Below are positions 35,251-44,378 of a DNA stretch of 64,000 bases, piece by piece. This DNA comes from Saprospiraceae bacterium (GTDB lineage: Bacteria > Bacteroidota > Bacteroidia > Chitinophagales > Saprospiraceae): contig JAGNXB010000008.1 in NCBI GenBank assembly GCA_017985675.1, forward strand, positions 19,290 to 83,289, in the 5' to 3' direction. A model generated the notes under the pieces. That model was given only the letters and a program-made list of their open reading frames with translations, was not told the origin of the DNA and did not search any database. The position numbers and the translations under genes were made by a program. Numbering within the stretch: position 1 is the first letter of the stretch; every line of letters starts with the position of its first letter.

Positions 35251-36579
35251 TTATTTTCTCCCGGGTTGCTCAATTATTCGTTCCCAAATTAATTCACCAG
35301 TTCCTTTATAGGTTCGGATAGTCATCAAACGTTGATTGCGTTTGCCGCTAAAGGTGAGCAGGGCAAAATTCCGCTCATTGACATACGTGCCTTCCACCCG
35401 GTGTAGGTTGCCTTCATTTCCATTATTGCGCGATGCCGTGGATGTCAGGGGTGAAACGGTAAGGTCAAACAAGGCATTACCCATGCCATTGGTGACCTGG
35501 CTGAGTTCGGTATGATGCCGGTCTCCGTTTAAAAACACGACACCCTGAATATTTTCTTTTTCGATGCGTTGGAGTAGGCGATCTCTTTCCTTTTTGTAAC
35601 GGTTGGCATAATTTTCAAACACCGGAGCGGGGTTCAGTACCTGGCCGCCAATAGCTACTATTTTAAAGGATGCTCTGCTGGTGACGAGCGCTTCTATCAG
35701 CCAGTTTAATTGAGCCTCGCCGAGGATGGTTGGTTCGCAGCTTTCGCAGTTATTGGGACTTCGAAACCAGCGGTTGTCCAATAGAAAAAAATCGACATCC
35801 GCCCATTGAAAATAGGACGTAATGCCTTCCTGACCAGGTAGTCCGAAAGTGGGATTTCCCCAAAAAGCTTCAAAAGCCGTCCTGGTTTTGTCCTTGTGAA
35901 TGTAGGAGCGATCGGAGTCGTTGGGGCCGTAGTCATGATCGTCCCAGATGGCATAGTGATTTGTCGATGCGAGGAGGGGCTGTAATTCCGGCAGGGAGCG
36001 GGTGTGCGTGTAGCGATGGAAAATACCTGAGCGGGAGTTCCAGTCCGCTTCCCTTAAATAAGTATTGTCACCGAGCCACAGCATAAGGTCGGGTTGCATG
36101 CTGTCGATGGTGGTGAATATTTGGTATTCGCCGCCATAGGGTTTGCCCGGACGGTCAAACTGTTCTTCGCCCACATAGGCGCAACTGCCGGCGGCCAGGG
36201 TGAATTCAGGGGGATTCTCCCGCCATTGCCATAGTGACTGGGTGCGGAATGTAGTAGGGTAGGGCAGGTCAATGGGAATGCCGTTGATAAAAAGCTGGTA
36301 GGAATATTCCTGGCCGGGTGATAATTCATCTGCTATGAGTTTGGCGGTGAAGCCACTCGTTTTTTGGGTCATCACCCGGTTGGTTTCCCGCCCCTGCACA
36401 CGTTGATTTTTCAGGGTGTATTCGGCCCAGACTTCCGCTGGTTCGGTGCTTTGTACCCATATCAGGGCCTCTGTCATTTCGGCATACCCCAGCATAGGTC
36501 CCGACTGCAGAAGTGGGGATTGCGCAAAGGTCCAGGTTGCCCAGGTAACGATCAGGAGAGTGAGGACTATATTTTTCAT
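35251..36579 (-). CDS. PhoD-like alkaline phosphatase/metallophosphoesterase
   Basis: 442 residues from ATG 36579 (signal peptide MKNIVLTLLIVTWATWTFA). An N-terminal fibronectin-like part (MLGYAEMTEALIWVQ...EVWAEY) precedes the metallophosphatase core: LMLWLGDNTYLREADW, YAIWDDHDYGPNDSD, GDRHHTEL and the surrounding metal ligands. PhoD enzymes hydrolyse phosphodiesters and monoesters outside the cytoplasm. No sorting domain was seen; it ends IIEQPGRK. Another phosphatase, PhoX-like, is at 3584; no Pho box was recognised. Confidence 0.9.
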   Translation of the reverse strand: MKNIVLTLLIVTWATWTFAQSPLLQSGPMLGYAEMTEALIWVQSTEPAEVWAEYTLKNQRVQGRETNRVMTQKTSGFTAKLIADELSPGQEYSYQLFINGIPIDLPYPTTFRTQSLWQWRENPPEFTLAAGSCAYVGEEQFDRPGKPYGGEYQIFTTIDSMQPDLMLWLGDNTYLREADWNSRSGIFHRYTHTRSLPELQPLLASTNHYAIWDDHDYGPNDSDRSYIHKDKTRTAFEAFWGNPTFGLPGQEGITSYFQWADVDFFLLDNRWFRSPNNCESCEPTILGEAQLNWLIEALVTSRASFKIVAIGGQVLNPAPVFENYANRYKKERDRLLQRIEKENIQGVVFLNGDRHHTELSQVTNGMGNALFDLTVSPLTSTASRNNGNEGNLHRVEGTYVNERNFALLTFSGKRNQRLMTIRTYKGTGELIWERIIEQPGRK

Positions 36580-37215
36580 AAAAAGTGGTTTCCTGTTAAA
36601 GGTAGCCATCAAGCTATAATTGCCATCCGATACCTGGCCATTTCAACCAATGCGCCCACTAAACCGCGATTTATTAATATGGATTTTACATAAGGGTATC
36701 GCTTATAGGTCACCACCGCAAACGCCTGGCAGTCGAAAATTGAAGCCTGTACACTTGATCGTAAACATTACAGATGGTGTAAATGGATACCATACCATGG
36801 CGGGATGTAAACCAACTTTTTAATGGACAATAAACGGCTGATACCTACACCATACCCCCATCATACCTACATCATACCTACATCATCTCCCTGCGATAAA
36901 AAGGCGTTTGGCGGGCTTAACGCGGTAAGAGTAGGCAATGGAAAGTTATATGCAGGAAGCAATGGCAATTTAAATGTAGTTTTCGATGTGAAGGATGGCG
37001 ATAATTAAACCTGGAGGTTTGTTATCTATTGGGGTGTACCCATTTTTAATTTTTTGAACGTCGAATTAACGCATGGAAGGTGTAATGCCAGTCAAAAAAC
37101 CTCGTTTTTCACTTAATGTCAGTGGTTTATTCTTTTTGAAAGATAAAAATTTATTATCTTGTTCCATTTAAAATTAGAATTGATTAAAGTGACTACAATG
37201 CGATAATTGGAAGCA
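36580..37215. other. gene-free divergent region with short tandem
   Basis: Divergent spacer between the PhoD-like and adhesin genes. Two and a half copies of an 11-mer (ATCATACCTAC) at 36860-36886 are seen. Otherwise no conserved gene or clear promoter pair; a weak -7-like TATCTTG is present about 60 nt before the adhesin start. Confidence 0.5.
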
Positions 37216-40200
37216 ATGATTAAGCAGACAGTTTTTCCTTTATTTTTTCTCTTTGCAGTGTTTTCCATGACTGCTCAGGAAGTCTGTGACAATGGAGTGG
37301 ATGACAATGGGAATGGTCTGATTGATTTATATGATCCTGCATGCATATGTGAAGGAATTGGTGTTGAAGAAAATGATGTGACGTACAAGGTGCCCAATCC
37401 GGATTTTGAACAAATGGATTGCTGCCCCGATTTTATTAGTCAGGTAACGGAGTGTCTGACTTCCTGGGTGGCACCGACCACAGCCACACCTGATTATTTG
37501 CACACCTGTGATTTTATGTTTGCTGCGGTGTATGAGGCGGGGCTGTATCCATTTCCAAGCGGCGGAGAAGGAATTGCAGGTGCATCTGCGGCAAATAATT
37601 GGAGGGAATACATTGGGGCTTGTCTGAATGGTACCCTGGAGGCCGGAGTGCCGCATCAGTTTAGTATACAAATTGCTTTTGCTCCTGTATTAATGTCCCA
37701 GCAACAAGGATATCCGTTATGCCCCAATCCGCCTGGATATCCACCCATATTTATGTCGGTATATGGCAATAGTTCCTGCAATAAATTTAATATGAATGGC
37801 ACGACTTGTCCGCCATCTTTGGATGGGTCTTGGATTGAGTTAGGAACAGTTATTTATGTGCCTGAAAGTCAATGGGGGTTGCTTACCATTTCCTTTACAC
37901 CATCCCAGGATATTAATGCCATTATTTTTGGAGCGGCATGTGATATTCCTCCGGAATATGTGAATCCTCCTTGCAGCCCATATTTTTTCCTGGATGACAT
38001 CGGACTTGTCGAATTGATAGCATCCGGCGAATTGGACATTGATAGCTCCGGTGATTTATGTGCCGGGGATTTGTCGTTATCTGCCTGGGCTGATCCACCC
38101 GGCGGAGAATTTCAGTGGTATTTCAATGGCGCAGCTATTCCCGGTGAAACAGCTGATGTTTTGCTTTTACCTCCGGCTACGTATGAACCCGGCACCTATA
38201 CAGTACGCTATAGTCTGAATGGCGAATGCATGCTGGATAGCATAGCGTTGAGCTGGGTGCTGCCGGAACCATCGGAGGAAGAAGTGTTCGTTTGCATCGG
38301 AGAAACAGCAACATGCGCAGGCGAACAATTTCAAGATCCAGGTGAATATGAAGTGGTACTCAACTCATGGCTGGGATGTGATAGTATTGTGACATGTTCC
38401 ATCAACCATTATCCGGCAGTCCCTATCACCAGCCTGACTATTGATGTATGCGGACCGGCAATGGTGACCACTTGCGGCGATGTGTTTTCACAAAGCGGTT
38501 TGTACACCACTATTTGTGATGATCAGTTTGGCTGTGACAGCATCGTTGAGCTTACGTTGAATATTCTCCAACCAATGGCCATCATTACAACCCCTGATTT
38601 TTTGGGTTGTGATACGACCGTTGGTGTCTTTCTCGACGGCAGTTTATCGCCCCTGAATCCCAGTCCTGGCGGACTCACCCAATATGAATGGACGGGTCCT
38701 ACTGGTGGGATCAAGGGTTTGAACACCGGACCAACGGTCCAGGTCACCTTGCCGGGCAACTATTGTCTGGAAGTATTCCATGTGAATGGTGGTGCAACCT
38801 GTTCACACGTTGCTTGCATTGAGGTAATCCAGTTGGCCGAAGAACCTGCTCTTCCTGCCTTGGCAGGGCCAAACGCGAGATGTACGGGAAGTCCGATCCA
38901 GTTCAATGTCCTATCAGGGGGTGGTGTAGCCCCTACTGGTTTTAACTGGATTTATTCATCAGGTCTGAGCCTCTTAGCTGATCAGGATACAAGTATCATT
39001 GTGTTATCAGCTATACCGGGAATGCATTCCATATGTGTGGTTGCTTATAATGAATGTGGTGTATCGGATACTATTTGCCAATTTCTGGAATTATATGCTC
39101 CAGATACTGTAATCCAGACATATTCCACCTGCGATCCAGGAATGATTGGGATAAGCGAAGAGCATTTTCAAAATCAACAGGGTTGTGACAGCTTGATTAT
39201 TACTACCGTGACTTTGTCCCCATCAGATATAACTTATTTGTCCTTATCCACTTGTGATCCTTCTTTGGCTGGCATGGACACGGTTTACCTGGTCAACCAA
39301 AATGGTTGCGATAGTATCCTTTTCAGAGAAATTGTTTTCAGCTCATCACATAGTGAGAACCAAACGATTATCATATGTAGTGCTGGATCAAACTTTTCCG
39401 ATACATTGTTTGTCAGTGGTGGACCATGCGACAGCCTGTTTATCACCGACTACCAGTATGTGGCCCCGGACTCCACCTGGTTGACCGACACGACCTGCGA
39501 CGCAGCTATGGCCGGAATATTTACGACGGTTCTTCAGAATCAATCGGGCTGCGACAGCACCATTGTCACAACAATATCCCTGCTGCCCCGGGATACAAAC
39601 CACATCAGCGGTACAACCTGCGACATCGCACAGGCTAGCCAGGATACTCTGACTTTGGTGAATCAGTACGGCTGCGACAGCACGGTGATTCAGACCATCC
39701 TGTACATGGGAGTGGATACCCAATATGTACAGGTTTATAGTTGTGACTCTGCGCAGGTGGGCACAACTGTCAGTTTACTATCAGGAATGTACTGCGATAC
39801 CGTACGAGTGACGAATACCCAGTGGTCTCCCTTCAGCCAAAGCACGGAGACGATATACTCCTGCGATCCAGCCGGCCCGGCTACAGATACAACTTACCTA
39901 ACCGCCAGTAGCGGCTGCGATAGCCTGCATATCCGGCAGTATGAGTACACCTTGCTTGATGCCACGTTGACCATCGACCACGAGCGCTGTGCCGGGCAGC
40001 ACAACGGTATCATAGAGGTGCAACAAGTGACAGGTGGACTAGCACCTTACACCTTCAGCCTCAATGGCGGCAATAGCCAGTCTGATCCGATCTTTGACGA
40101 TCTGGCACCAGGCACCTACACGGTAGCAGTGCAGGACGATAGGGGGTGCATTCGCACTTTTCCGGGCAGCCTCATCCAATCCGGGCAGACGGTGCAGGTG

Positions 40201-40737
40201 GATATAGGTCCGGATCAAACGACGGTCTTGGGTGCGATGATAGACCTGAGTGTGCAAGCCAATGCACTGCTCGATCAGATCCTGTGGACGGCATTCGATC
40301 CACTGGCTTGTGCCACTTGTCCGGTCACCACATTGGGTCCGATAACCACTGCACAAACAGTGACAGTGCAAGTAATAAGCGTTGATGGTTGTCCCGGTAA
40401 TGATGCCTTACAATTGACCCTGCAAAGTGTGGAGCCAGAGCTTAAAGATTTGTATATTCCCAATAGTTTTTCACCTAATGGTGATGGCATAAATGATTTA
40501 TTTACGATTTATGGAAATGCATCCATAAGTTTTGTCCGCAACCTCGCCATTTATGACCGATGGGGCAATGCATTATATTTTAGAGAAGACCTGAATATCA
40601 ATGATCCGAGTCAGGGATGGGATGGTTTATTCCGAGGAAAAATTATGGATCCGGGTGTGTATGTTTATTTTTTTGAAGTGGTATTTGCGGATGGGTCGGA
40701 GCGACTTTATAAGGGGGATGTGACGTTGGTGCGGTAG
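37216..40737 (+). CDS. large secreted adhesin with Cys-repeats and type B (gliding-motility) sorting domain
   Basis: 1173 residues from ATG 37216 (signal peptide, ...FFLFAVFSMTAQ). The first about 270 residues hold a Cys-rich beta-sandwich opening (DNGVDDNGNGLIDLYDPAC; FFLDDIGLVEL). Ig/PKD-like segments follow, then about nine repeats of the pattern CD...GxxxxxLxNxxGCDS of about 45 residues. SprB-like end segment: ...TIDHERCAGQHNGIIEVQQVTGG... The last about 90 residues are a type B T9SS domain (IPNSFSPNGDGINDLF...NLAIYDRWGN...GVYVYFFEVVFADGSE). Surface-located; role in adhesion or gliding is inferred. Confidence 0.9.
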   Translation: MIKQTVFPLFFLFAVFSMTAQEVCDNGVDDNGNGLIDLYDPACICEGIGVEENDVTYKVPNPDFEQMDCCPDFISQVTECLTSWVAPTTATPDYLHTCDFMFAAVYEAGLYPFPSGGEGIAGASAANNWREYIGACLNGTLEAGVPHQFSIQIAFAPVLMSQQQGYPLCPNPPGYPPIFMSVYGNSSCNKFNMNGTTCPPSLDGSWIELGTVIYVPESQWGLLTISFTPSQDINAIIFGAACDIPPEYVNPPCSPYFFLDDIGLVELIASGELDIDSSGDLCAGDLSLSAWADPPGGEFQWYFNGAAIPGETADVLLLPPATYEPGTYTVRYSLNGECMLDSIALSWVLPEPSEEEVFVCIGETATCAGEQFQDPGEYEVVLNSWLGCDSIVTCSINHYPAVPITSLTIDVCGPAMVTTCGDVFSQSGLYTTICDDQFGCDSIVELTLNILQPMAIITTPDFLGCDTTVGVFLDGSLSPLNPSPGGLTQYEWTGPTGGIKGLNTGPTVQVTLPGNYCLEVFHVNGGATCSHVACIEVIQLAEEPALPALAGPNARCTGSPIQFNVLSGGGVAPTGFNWIYSSGLSLLADQDTSIIVLSAIPGMHSICVVAYNECGVSDTICQFLELYAPDTVIQTYSTCDPGMIGISEEHFQNQQGCDSLIITTVTLSPSDITYLSLSTCDPSLAGMDTVYLVNQNGCDSILFREIVFSSSHSENQTIIICSAGSNFSDTLFVSGGPCDSLFITDYQYVAPDSTWLTDTTCDAAMAGIFTTVLQNQSGCDSTIVTTISLLPRDTNHISGTTCDIAQASQDTLTLVNQYGCDSTVIQTILYMGVDTQYVQVYSCDSAQVGTTVSLLSGMYCDTVRVTNTQWSPFSQSTETIYSCDPAGPATDTTYLTASSGCDSLHIRQYEYTLLDATLTIDHERCAGQHNGIIEVQQVTGGLAPYTFSLNGGNSQSDPIFDDLAPGTYTVAVQDDRGCIRTFPGSLIQSGQTVQVDIGPDQTTVLGAMIDLSVQANALLDQILWTAFDPLACATCPVTTLGPITTAQTVTVQVISVDGCPGNDALQLTLQSVEPELKDLYIPNSFSPNGDGINDLFTIYGNASISFVRNLAIYDRWGNALYFREDLNINDPSQGWDGLFRGKIMDPGVYVYFFEVVFADGSERLYKGDVTLVR

Positions 40738-40784
40738 GGGATTTTGTCGATTATTTTTTGTAAAAATGACCTAAGAATTTACAA

Positions 40785-40805
40785 ATTGATTGAACCCCAG
40801 AGCGG
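40785..40805 (-). repeat. degenerate REP-like palindrome upstream of tnpA
   Basis: TGATTGAACCCCAGAGCGG resembles the 41581-41602 REP on the other side of the transposase gene (TGATTGAACCCCCAGCGGG), but the stem is eroded. Confidence 0.5.
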
Positions 40806-40832
40806 AAAATATCTTACTAAATAAAACATACA

Positions 40833-41309
40833 ATGGCAGATACCTATTCAATTATTTATATACATATTGTTTTTGCTGTTAAATATCGGGAACGTATTCT
40901 GCAAAAACCCTGGCGCCGAGAAGTATTCAAATACATTTCAGGTATTGTTGAAGGAAAAAGACAAAAATCAATTATTGTGAATGGTGTAACAGATCATGTA
41001 CATATTTTAGTTGGTTTAAAACCAGGAATTACTCTTTCAGACCTTATAAGAGATATAAAGAATAATTCTTCGAAATTTATCAATGATAAGAAATGGGTTC
41101 CCGGTAAATTTCAATGGCAGGAAGGGTATGGTGCATTCTCAGTGTCGCAATGTTTATTGGATAAGACCTATCAATATATTTTAGATCAGGAATCCCATCA
41201 TGGGAAGATTACTTTTCAATCAGAGTACACAGAATGGATCAAAGAAAATGGATTTATACCCAATCCGAAGTATTTATTTGATTGGGAAGAGGAAGTGGAT
41301 CAATGTTAA
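40833..41309 (+). CDS. IS200/RAYT-type Y1 transposase
   Basis: 158 residues; the HUH enzyme of single-stranded DNA transposition and REP mobilisation. Seen: the HUH motif DHVHILVGL (about residue 54), the helical middle (LSDLIRDIKNNSSKFINDKKW), the FQWQEGYGAFSVSQ stretch and catalytic Tyr in KTYQYILDQESHH. Starts just after a degenerate REP-like repeat (40785-40805) and is followed by five palindromic REP-like units within 300 nt. That arrangement is typical of REP-associated tyrosine transposases rather than a plain IS200. Confidence 0.93.
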   Translation: MADTYSIIYIHIVFAVKYRERILQKPWRREVFKYISGIVEGKRQKSIIVNGVTDHVHILVGLKPGITLSDLIRDIKNNSSKFINDKKWVPGKFQWQEGYGAFSVSQCLLDKTYQYILDQESHHGKITFQSEYTEWIKENGFIPNPKYLFDWEEEVDQC

Positions 41310-41311
41310 TT

Positions 41312-41612
41312 GCTAATATGTCACTCCCTCCGGGAGTTTTATTATTTCTATTTTATTTTTCTAGTATAATTTCATCCCCTCCGGGGATTTGAGTATTCTA
41401 ATATTAATTTATTTAAAAATTATATATATTATTTTTGAAGCATGGCGCGAGAGCGCTCGGTTCGCTCACCGAATGTTCACCAATCCTCCAGGGATTTTTA
41501 TGTTAGTTTTGAATAGTGCTTTACTAAAATAACAGAACCCCCAGCGGGGGTGAAATGATGCTAGAAACACGAAAGAAAAATGATTGAACCCCCAGCGGGG
41601 GTGACATATTTT
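41312..41612. repeat. nested inverted REP-like palindromes (BIME-like)
   Basis: Four palindromes with 6-bp stems and 3-nt loops: ACTCCC-TCC-GGGAGT (41323-41337), ATCCCC-TCC-GGGGAT (41374-41388), ACCCCC-AGC-GGGGGT (41537-41551 and 41588-41602). A fifth, weaker one (AATCC...GGATT) is at about 41481-41495. Flanks show orientation: AATATGTCAC precedes the first and follows (inverted) the last; CTAG-ATTTCA precedes the second and follows the third. So outer and inner pairs are inverted. An additional hairpin GAGCG...CGCTC is at 41451-41467. Confidence 0.85.
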
Positions 41613-41627
41613 GTGCATTTAAAGTCA

Positions 41628-41780
41628 TCAATAGCCAATCCCTTTACAGACCTTCTTCACCATTGCTTTTGAGCTGGTGCGCATGATACCTTTACTTGTG
41701 ATATGGGAAGTACAATTTGCTTGGCAGGGGTCTTTGAGACCAAAAATATTAGATTTTAACAGGCCCTCTTCATTCTGCAC
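41628..41780 (-). CDS. possible small Cys-containing protein (50 aa), low confidence
   Basis: GTG 41780 to TGA 41628-41630; the GTG is preceded on the minus strand by AATCAGG, a weak Shine-Dalgarno-like sequence. 50 residues with three Cys (e.g. LKDPCQANCTS...KKVCKG) and no membrane segment. It lies in the gap next to the REP array. No homologue recognised; it could be a chance frame or a decayed 3' end of an older gene. Confidence 0.25.
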   Translation of the reverse strand: MQNEEGLLKSNIFGLKDPCQANCTSHITSKGIMRTSSKAMVKKVCKGIGY

Positions 41781-41872
41781 CCTGATTTACTTGATTAATG
41801 GATTAAGGGATTTTTAAATCATGGTAATCCTTTAATCCTATGAATCATGGTTCAAACCGAAGGATTTGTCCA

Positions 41873-41939
41873 CACCTCAACTCCTTCCTCAAACCCTCCT
41901 TCCTCAAAACCTCAAACCCTCCATACTCAAACCCTTCAA
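41873..41939. repeat. CCTCAAACCCTCC-type repeat before the permease stop codon
   Basis: Units of CCTCAAACCCTCC and CCTCAAAACCTCAAACC reach to the permease stop (41940). Same wording as 1800-1878 and 55460-55495. Ordinary AT-rich sequence precedes it. Confidence 0.8.
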
Positions 41940-43178
41940 TTACTCATAACGCAATGACTCGATAGGGTCCAGTCGGCTTGCTTTGGCGGCCGGATAAATA
42001 CCGGCAACAAGTCCGACGATCGTACAAATCGTGATACCCAATATCATCCATGCCCAGGGGATAAGAAATGTACTACCCGCGAATAGAGAAACAATATTGC
42101 CGGCAAAAATGCCTAACAAAATACCAACCAATCCACCCAACTGACAAATGATAATCGCTTCAGTTAAAAACTGATACAGGATGTCCTTGTTTTTAGCACC
42201 TAATGCTTTTATCACCCCGATTTCACGGGTGCGTTCCGCTACCGAAACAAGCATAATATTCATTAATCCGATTGCAGCCCCCAACAACGTAATAATGCCT
42301 ATGCCGATAGCGGCCAATCGCAACTGGACCGTATTATCCTTTATTATGGAAACTAAGCCATCACTTTTGAATATTTCAAAATCATTTTCTTCATGCAGTG
42401 TAAGGCCTCGGATAGAGCGAAATAATCCCACTGCGGCATCTTCAGCTCCCTCCAGATCCAACGCCTGATACACATTTACCGTAAGCCCATAATTTTTATC
42501 CGCACTGCCAAAGGCTTCCCTTACCGACTGTAAAGGCGCTAATACTACCCGGTCACCCGCCTGATTGAGGCTTGACCCTTTTGACTTAAGGATGCCAATA
42601 ATTTTGTATTTTCGACTCCCGACATATATCGAACGGTCAAGCGCTTTTTCGGGTTGATTGTCAAATAATAATTTGACAATATCCATCCCGACAATGGCCC
42701 TTTGATAATTACTTTCAATTTCGTTGGCCACAAAATTCCGCCCTGATTCCAGGTCGTACCCATTGACAAAAATATAGTGTTCATCTACTCCGGTAAAGGT
42801 GACATTCGGATTTGTCTTTTCGCTGCCGTATTTGACCTCCACCGTCATACTGCCGGGCAATGATACCGACACGCGCGAAGGAAAATCAAATCGCTCTTTG
42901 AATGCCATTGCCTGGTCAAAGGATATCTCGTCCCCCTTTTTTATGCGGCGGCCACCACGCATGCCACCGATTTCTGTTGCCTTAGGCTGAATGGAAAAGG
43001 AGTTGGCACCCAGCGACGAAAAATTATCACTCAGGGAATATATAATGCTGTCAATGGCGGTCAGAATACCCACCAGGGCCATAATCCCGAATGCGATGAT
43101 CATCATCGTAAGCGACGCGCGCAATTTGTTGGATCGCAGGGCACGAAAGGCCTGCCGGATGGTTTCGAGTATGGACAT
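41940..43178 (-). CDS. MacB-like ABC transporter permease
   Basis: 412 residues. First helix after SILETIRQAFRALRSNKLRASLTMMIIAFGIMALVGI, then a periplasmic MacB-type core domain (about 45-270, with GMRGGRRI and ATEIGG), then an FtsX-type C-terminal part with three helices (LAAIGIGIITLLGAAIGLMNIMLVSVAERTREIGVIKALGA...ILGITICTIVGLVAGIYPAAKASRLDPIESLRYE). These permeases drive export of lipoproteins, peptides or antibiotics with a separate ATPase, which is not next to it here. The final RLDPIESLRYE is characteristic of the family. Confidence 0.92.
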   Translation of the reverse strand: MSILETIRQAFRALRSNKLRASLTMMIIAFGIMALVGILTAIDSIIYSLSDNFSSLGANSFSIQPKATEIGGMRGGRRIKKGDEISFDQAMAFKERFDFPSRVSVSLPGSMTVEVKYGSEKTNPNVTFTGVDEHYIFVNGYDLESGRNFVANEIESNYQRAIVGMDIVKLLFDNQPEKALDRSIYVGSRKYKIIGILKSKGSSLNQAGDRVVLAPLQSVREAFGSADKNYGLTVNVYQALDLEGAEDAAVGLFRSIRGLTLHEENDFEIFKSDGLVSIIKDNTVQLRLAAIGIGIITLLGAAIGLMNIMLVSVAERTREIGVIKALGAKNKDILYQFLTEAIIICQLGGLVGILLGIFAGNIVSLFAGSTFLIPWAWMILGITICTIVGLVAGIYPAAKASRLDPIESLRYE

Positions 43179-43261
43179 AATGCTGGCCTAAAGCTATGTG
43201 CTTTAGCGGGAACCCGGATAATTGGTGGATGAAATCACCACAGGATTAGACGAACGTACCT

Positions 43262-44296
43262 TTAAAGCGACATTTCCGGCTTGTGTGCCCTATAGCGGCC
43301 CTTACCAAACTTGGTGCCATTGAACGTCTCCGTCTTGCGCAGAAGATGTTGTTCTTCCTCAGATAAATGCGTAAAGTCCCGACATTTTTCAGAGCAACAG
43401 TTTTCGTACGTTACGGCACAAGCCGGACATTGGATAAACAAAAGATGGCAGGCATCATTCGCACAGTTGACATGGGTATCGGCCAACGTACCACATTGGT
43501 GGCAATGCGCAATGACCGTCTCCGAAATGCGCTCGCCTAAACGTTCGTCAAAAACAAAGTTTTTGCCTAAAAAATGATTCTCTAATCCTTCCTGTTTTGC
43601 CTGCCGGGCATATTCGATGATTCCCCCGTCCAATTGGTACACTTGCTCAAAGCCATTGTGCTTCATCCAGGCACTGGCTTTTTCACAGCGAATACCACCC
43701 GTGCAATACATCACCACCGGTTTATCTTTTTTATCGGCAAGCATGTCTCTCACCATAGGCAGGGCCTCACGAAAAGTGGTCGCTTCCGGGAGTATAGCGC
43801 CTTCAAAATGACCGACTTCACTTTCGTAGTGATTGCGCATATCTACGATGATCGTATCCGGTTGTTTTACCAGCGCATTAAAAGCCCTTGCACTTAAATG
43901 TTGCCCCCTTTTGGTCACATCAAACGTTTCATCGTTAAGTCCGTCGGCAACGATCTTGGAACGTACCTTGATGTTGAGTTTGTAAAAGGACTTGCCGTTA
44001 TCTTCAATGGCATAATTGAGACGCAGATCCTGTAAAAAATCTATTTCTTCCAACGCTACCTTGAAGGTTTCATGGCGAGATTCCGGAATAGATATCTGGC
44101 CATTCACCCCTTCAGCGGCTACATAAATGCGTCCAAATACGCCTTCCTGACTAAGCCTCCAGTAGAAGTGATCCCGGAAAAAGGCAGGGTTTTTAATATG
44201 GGCGTAGCGATAAAAGGAGAGGGTGATCCGGGGTTCCGCGGATTGCTCCAGACGTTGTTTAAGTTCGTCGTTGTTGATGAGATTGTACAGTCGCAT
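43262..44296 (-). CDS. trhO: tRNA uridine 5-oxyacetic acid/5-hydroxyuridine hydroxylase TrhO (rhodanese-like)
   Basis: 344 residues. N-terminal acylphosphatase-like part (ITLSFYRYAHIKNPAFFRDHFYWRL), rhodanese domain with the catalytic loop VMYCTGGIRCEKASAW (Cys about residue 197), then the C-terminal Cys-rich region (CHQCGTLADTHVNCANDACHLLFIQCPAC...YENCCSEKC), as in the YceA/UPF0176 family. It makes 5-hydroxyuridine at tRNA position 34 (family knowledge). Promoter with TATCTTTG four bases before the ATG. Confidence 0.92.
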   Translation of the reverse strand: MRLYNLINNDELKQRLEQSAEPRITLSFYRYAHIKNPAFFRDHFYWRLSQEGVFGRIYVAAEGVNGQISIPESRHETFKVALEEIDFLQDLRLNYAIEDNGKSFYKLNIKVRSKIVADGLNDETFDVTKRGQHLSARAFNALVKQPDTIIVDMRNHYESEVGHFEGAILPEATTFREALPMVRDMLADKKDKPVVMYCTGGIRCEKASAWMKHNGFEQVYQLDGGIIEYARQAKQEGLENHFLGKNFVFDERLGERISETVIAHCHQCGTLADTHVNCANDACHLLFIQCPACAVTYENCCSEKCRDFTHLSEEEQHLLRKTETFNGTKFGKGRYRAHKPEMSL

Positions 44297-44300
44297 GGCG

Positions 44301-44331
44301 CAAAGATAACGTCTTTTGCAGCGTCACCCAA
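44301..44331 (-). promoter_or_regulatory. trhO promoter, -7 element 4 nt before the start codon
   Basis: On the minus strand: TTG at 44331-44329, a 20-nt spacer, TATCTTTG at 44308-44301, then CGCC and ATG (44296). The geometry predicts a leaderless mRNA. Confidence 0.7.
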
Positions 44332-44378
44332 GTGATTTTCATCAAACCGGTCGATTCAAAAGGGACACCCAATACGCA

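Noticed and set aside
36823..37008. 61-codon frame upstream of the adhesin
   Set aside because: Built on the ATCATACCTAC tandem; no signal peptide or motif.
37216..40737. Adhesin Cys repeats as a possible TAL-like or antifreeze repeat
   Set aside because: No TAL-type residue pairs; a type B sorting domain and signal peptide place it outside the cell as a surface protein.
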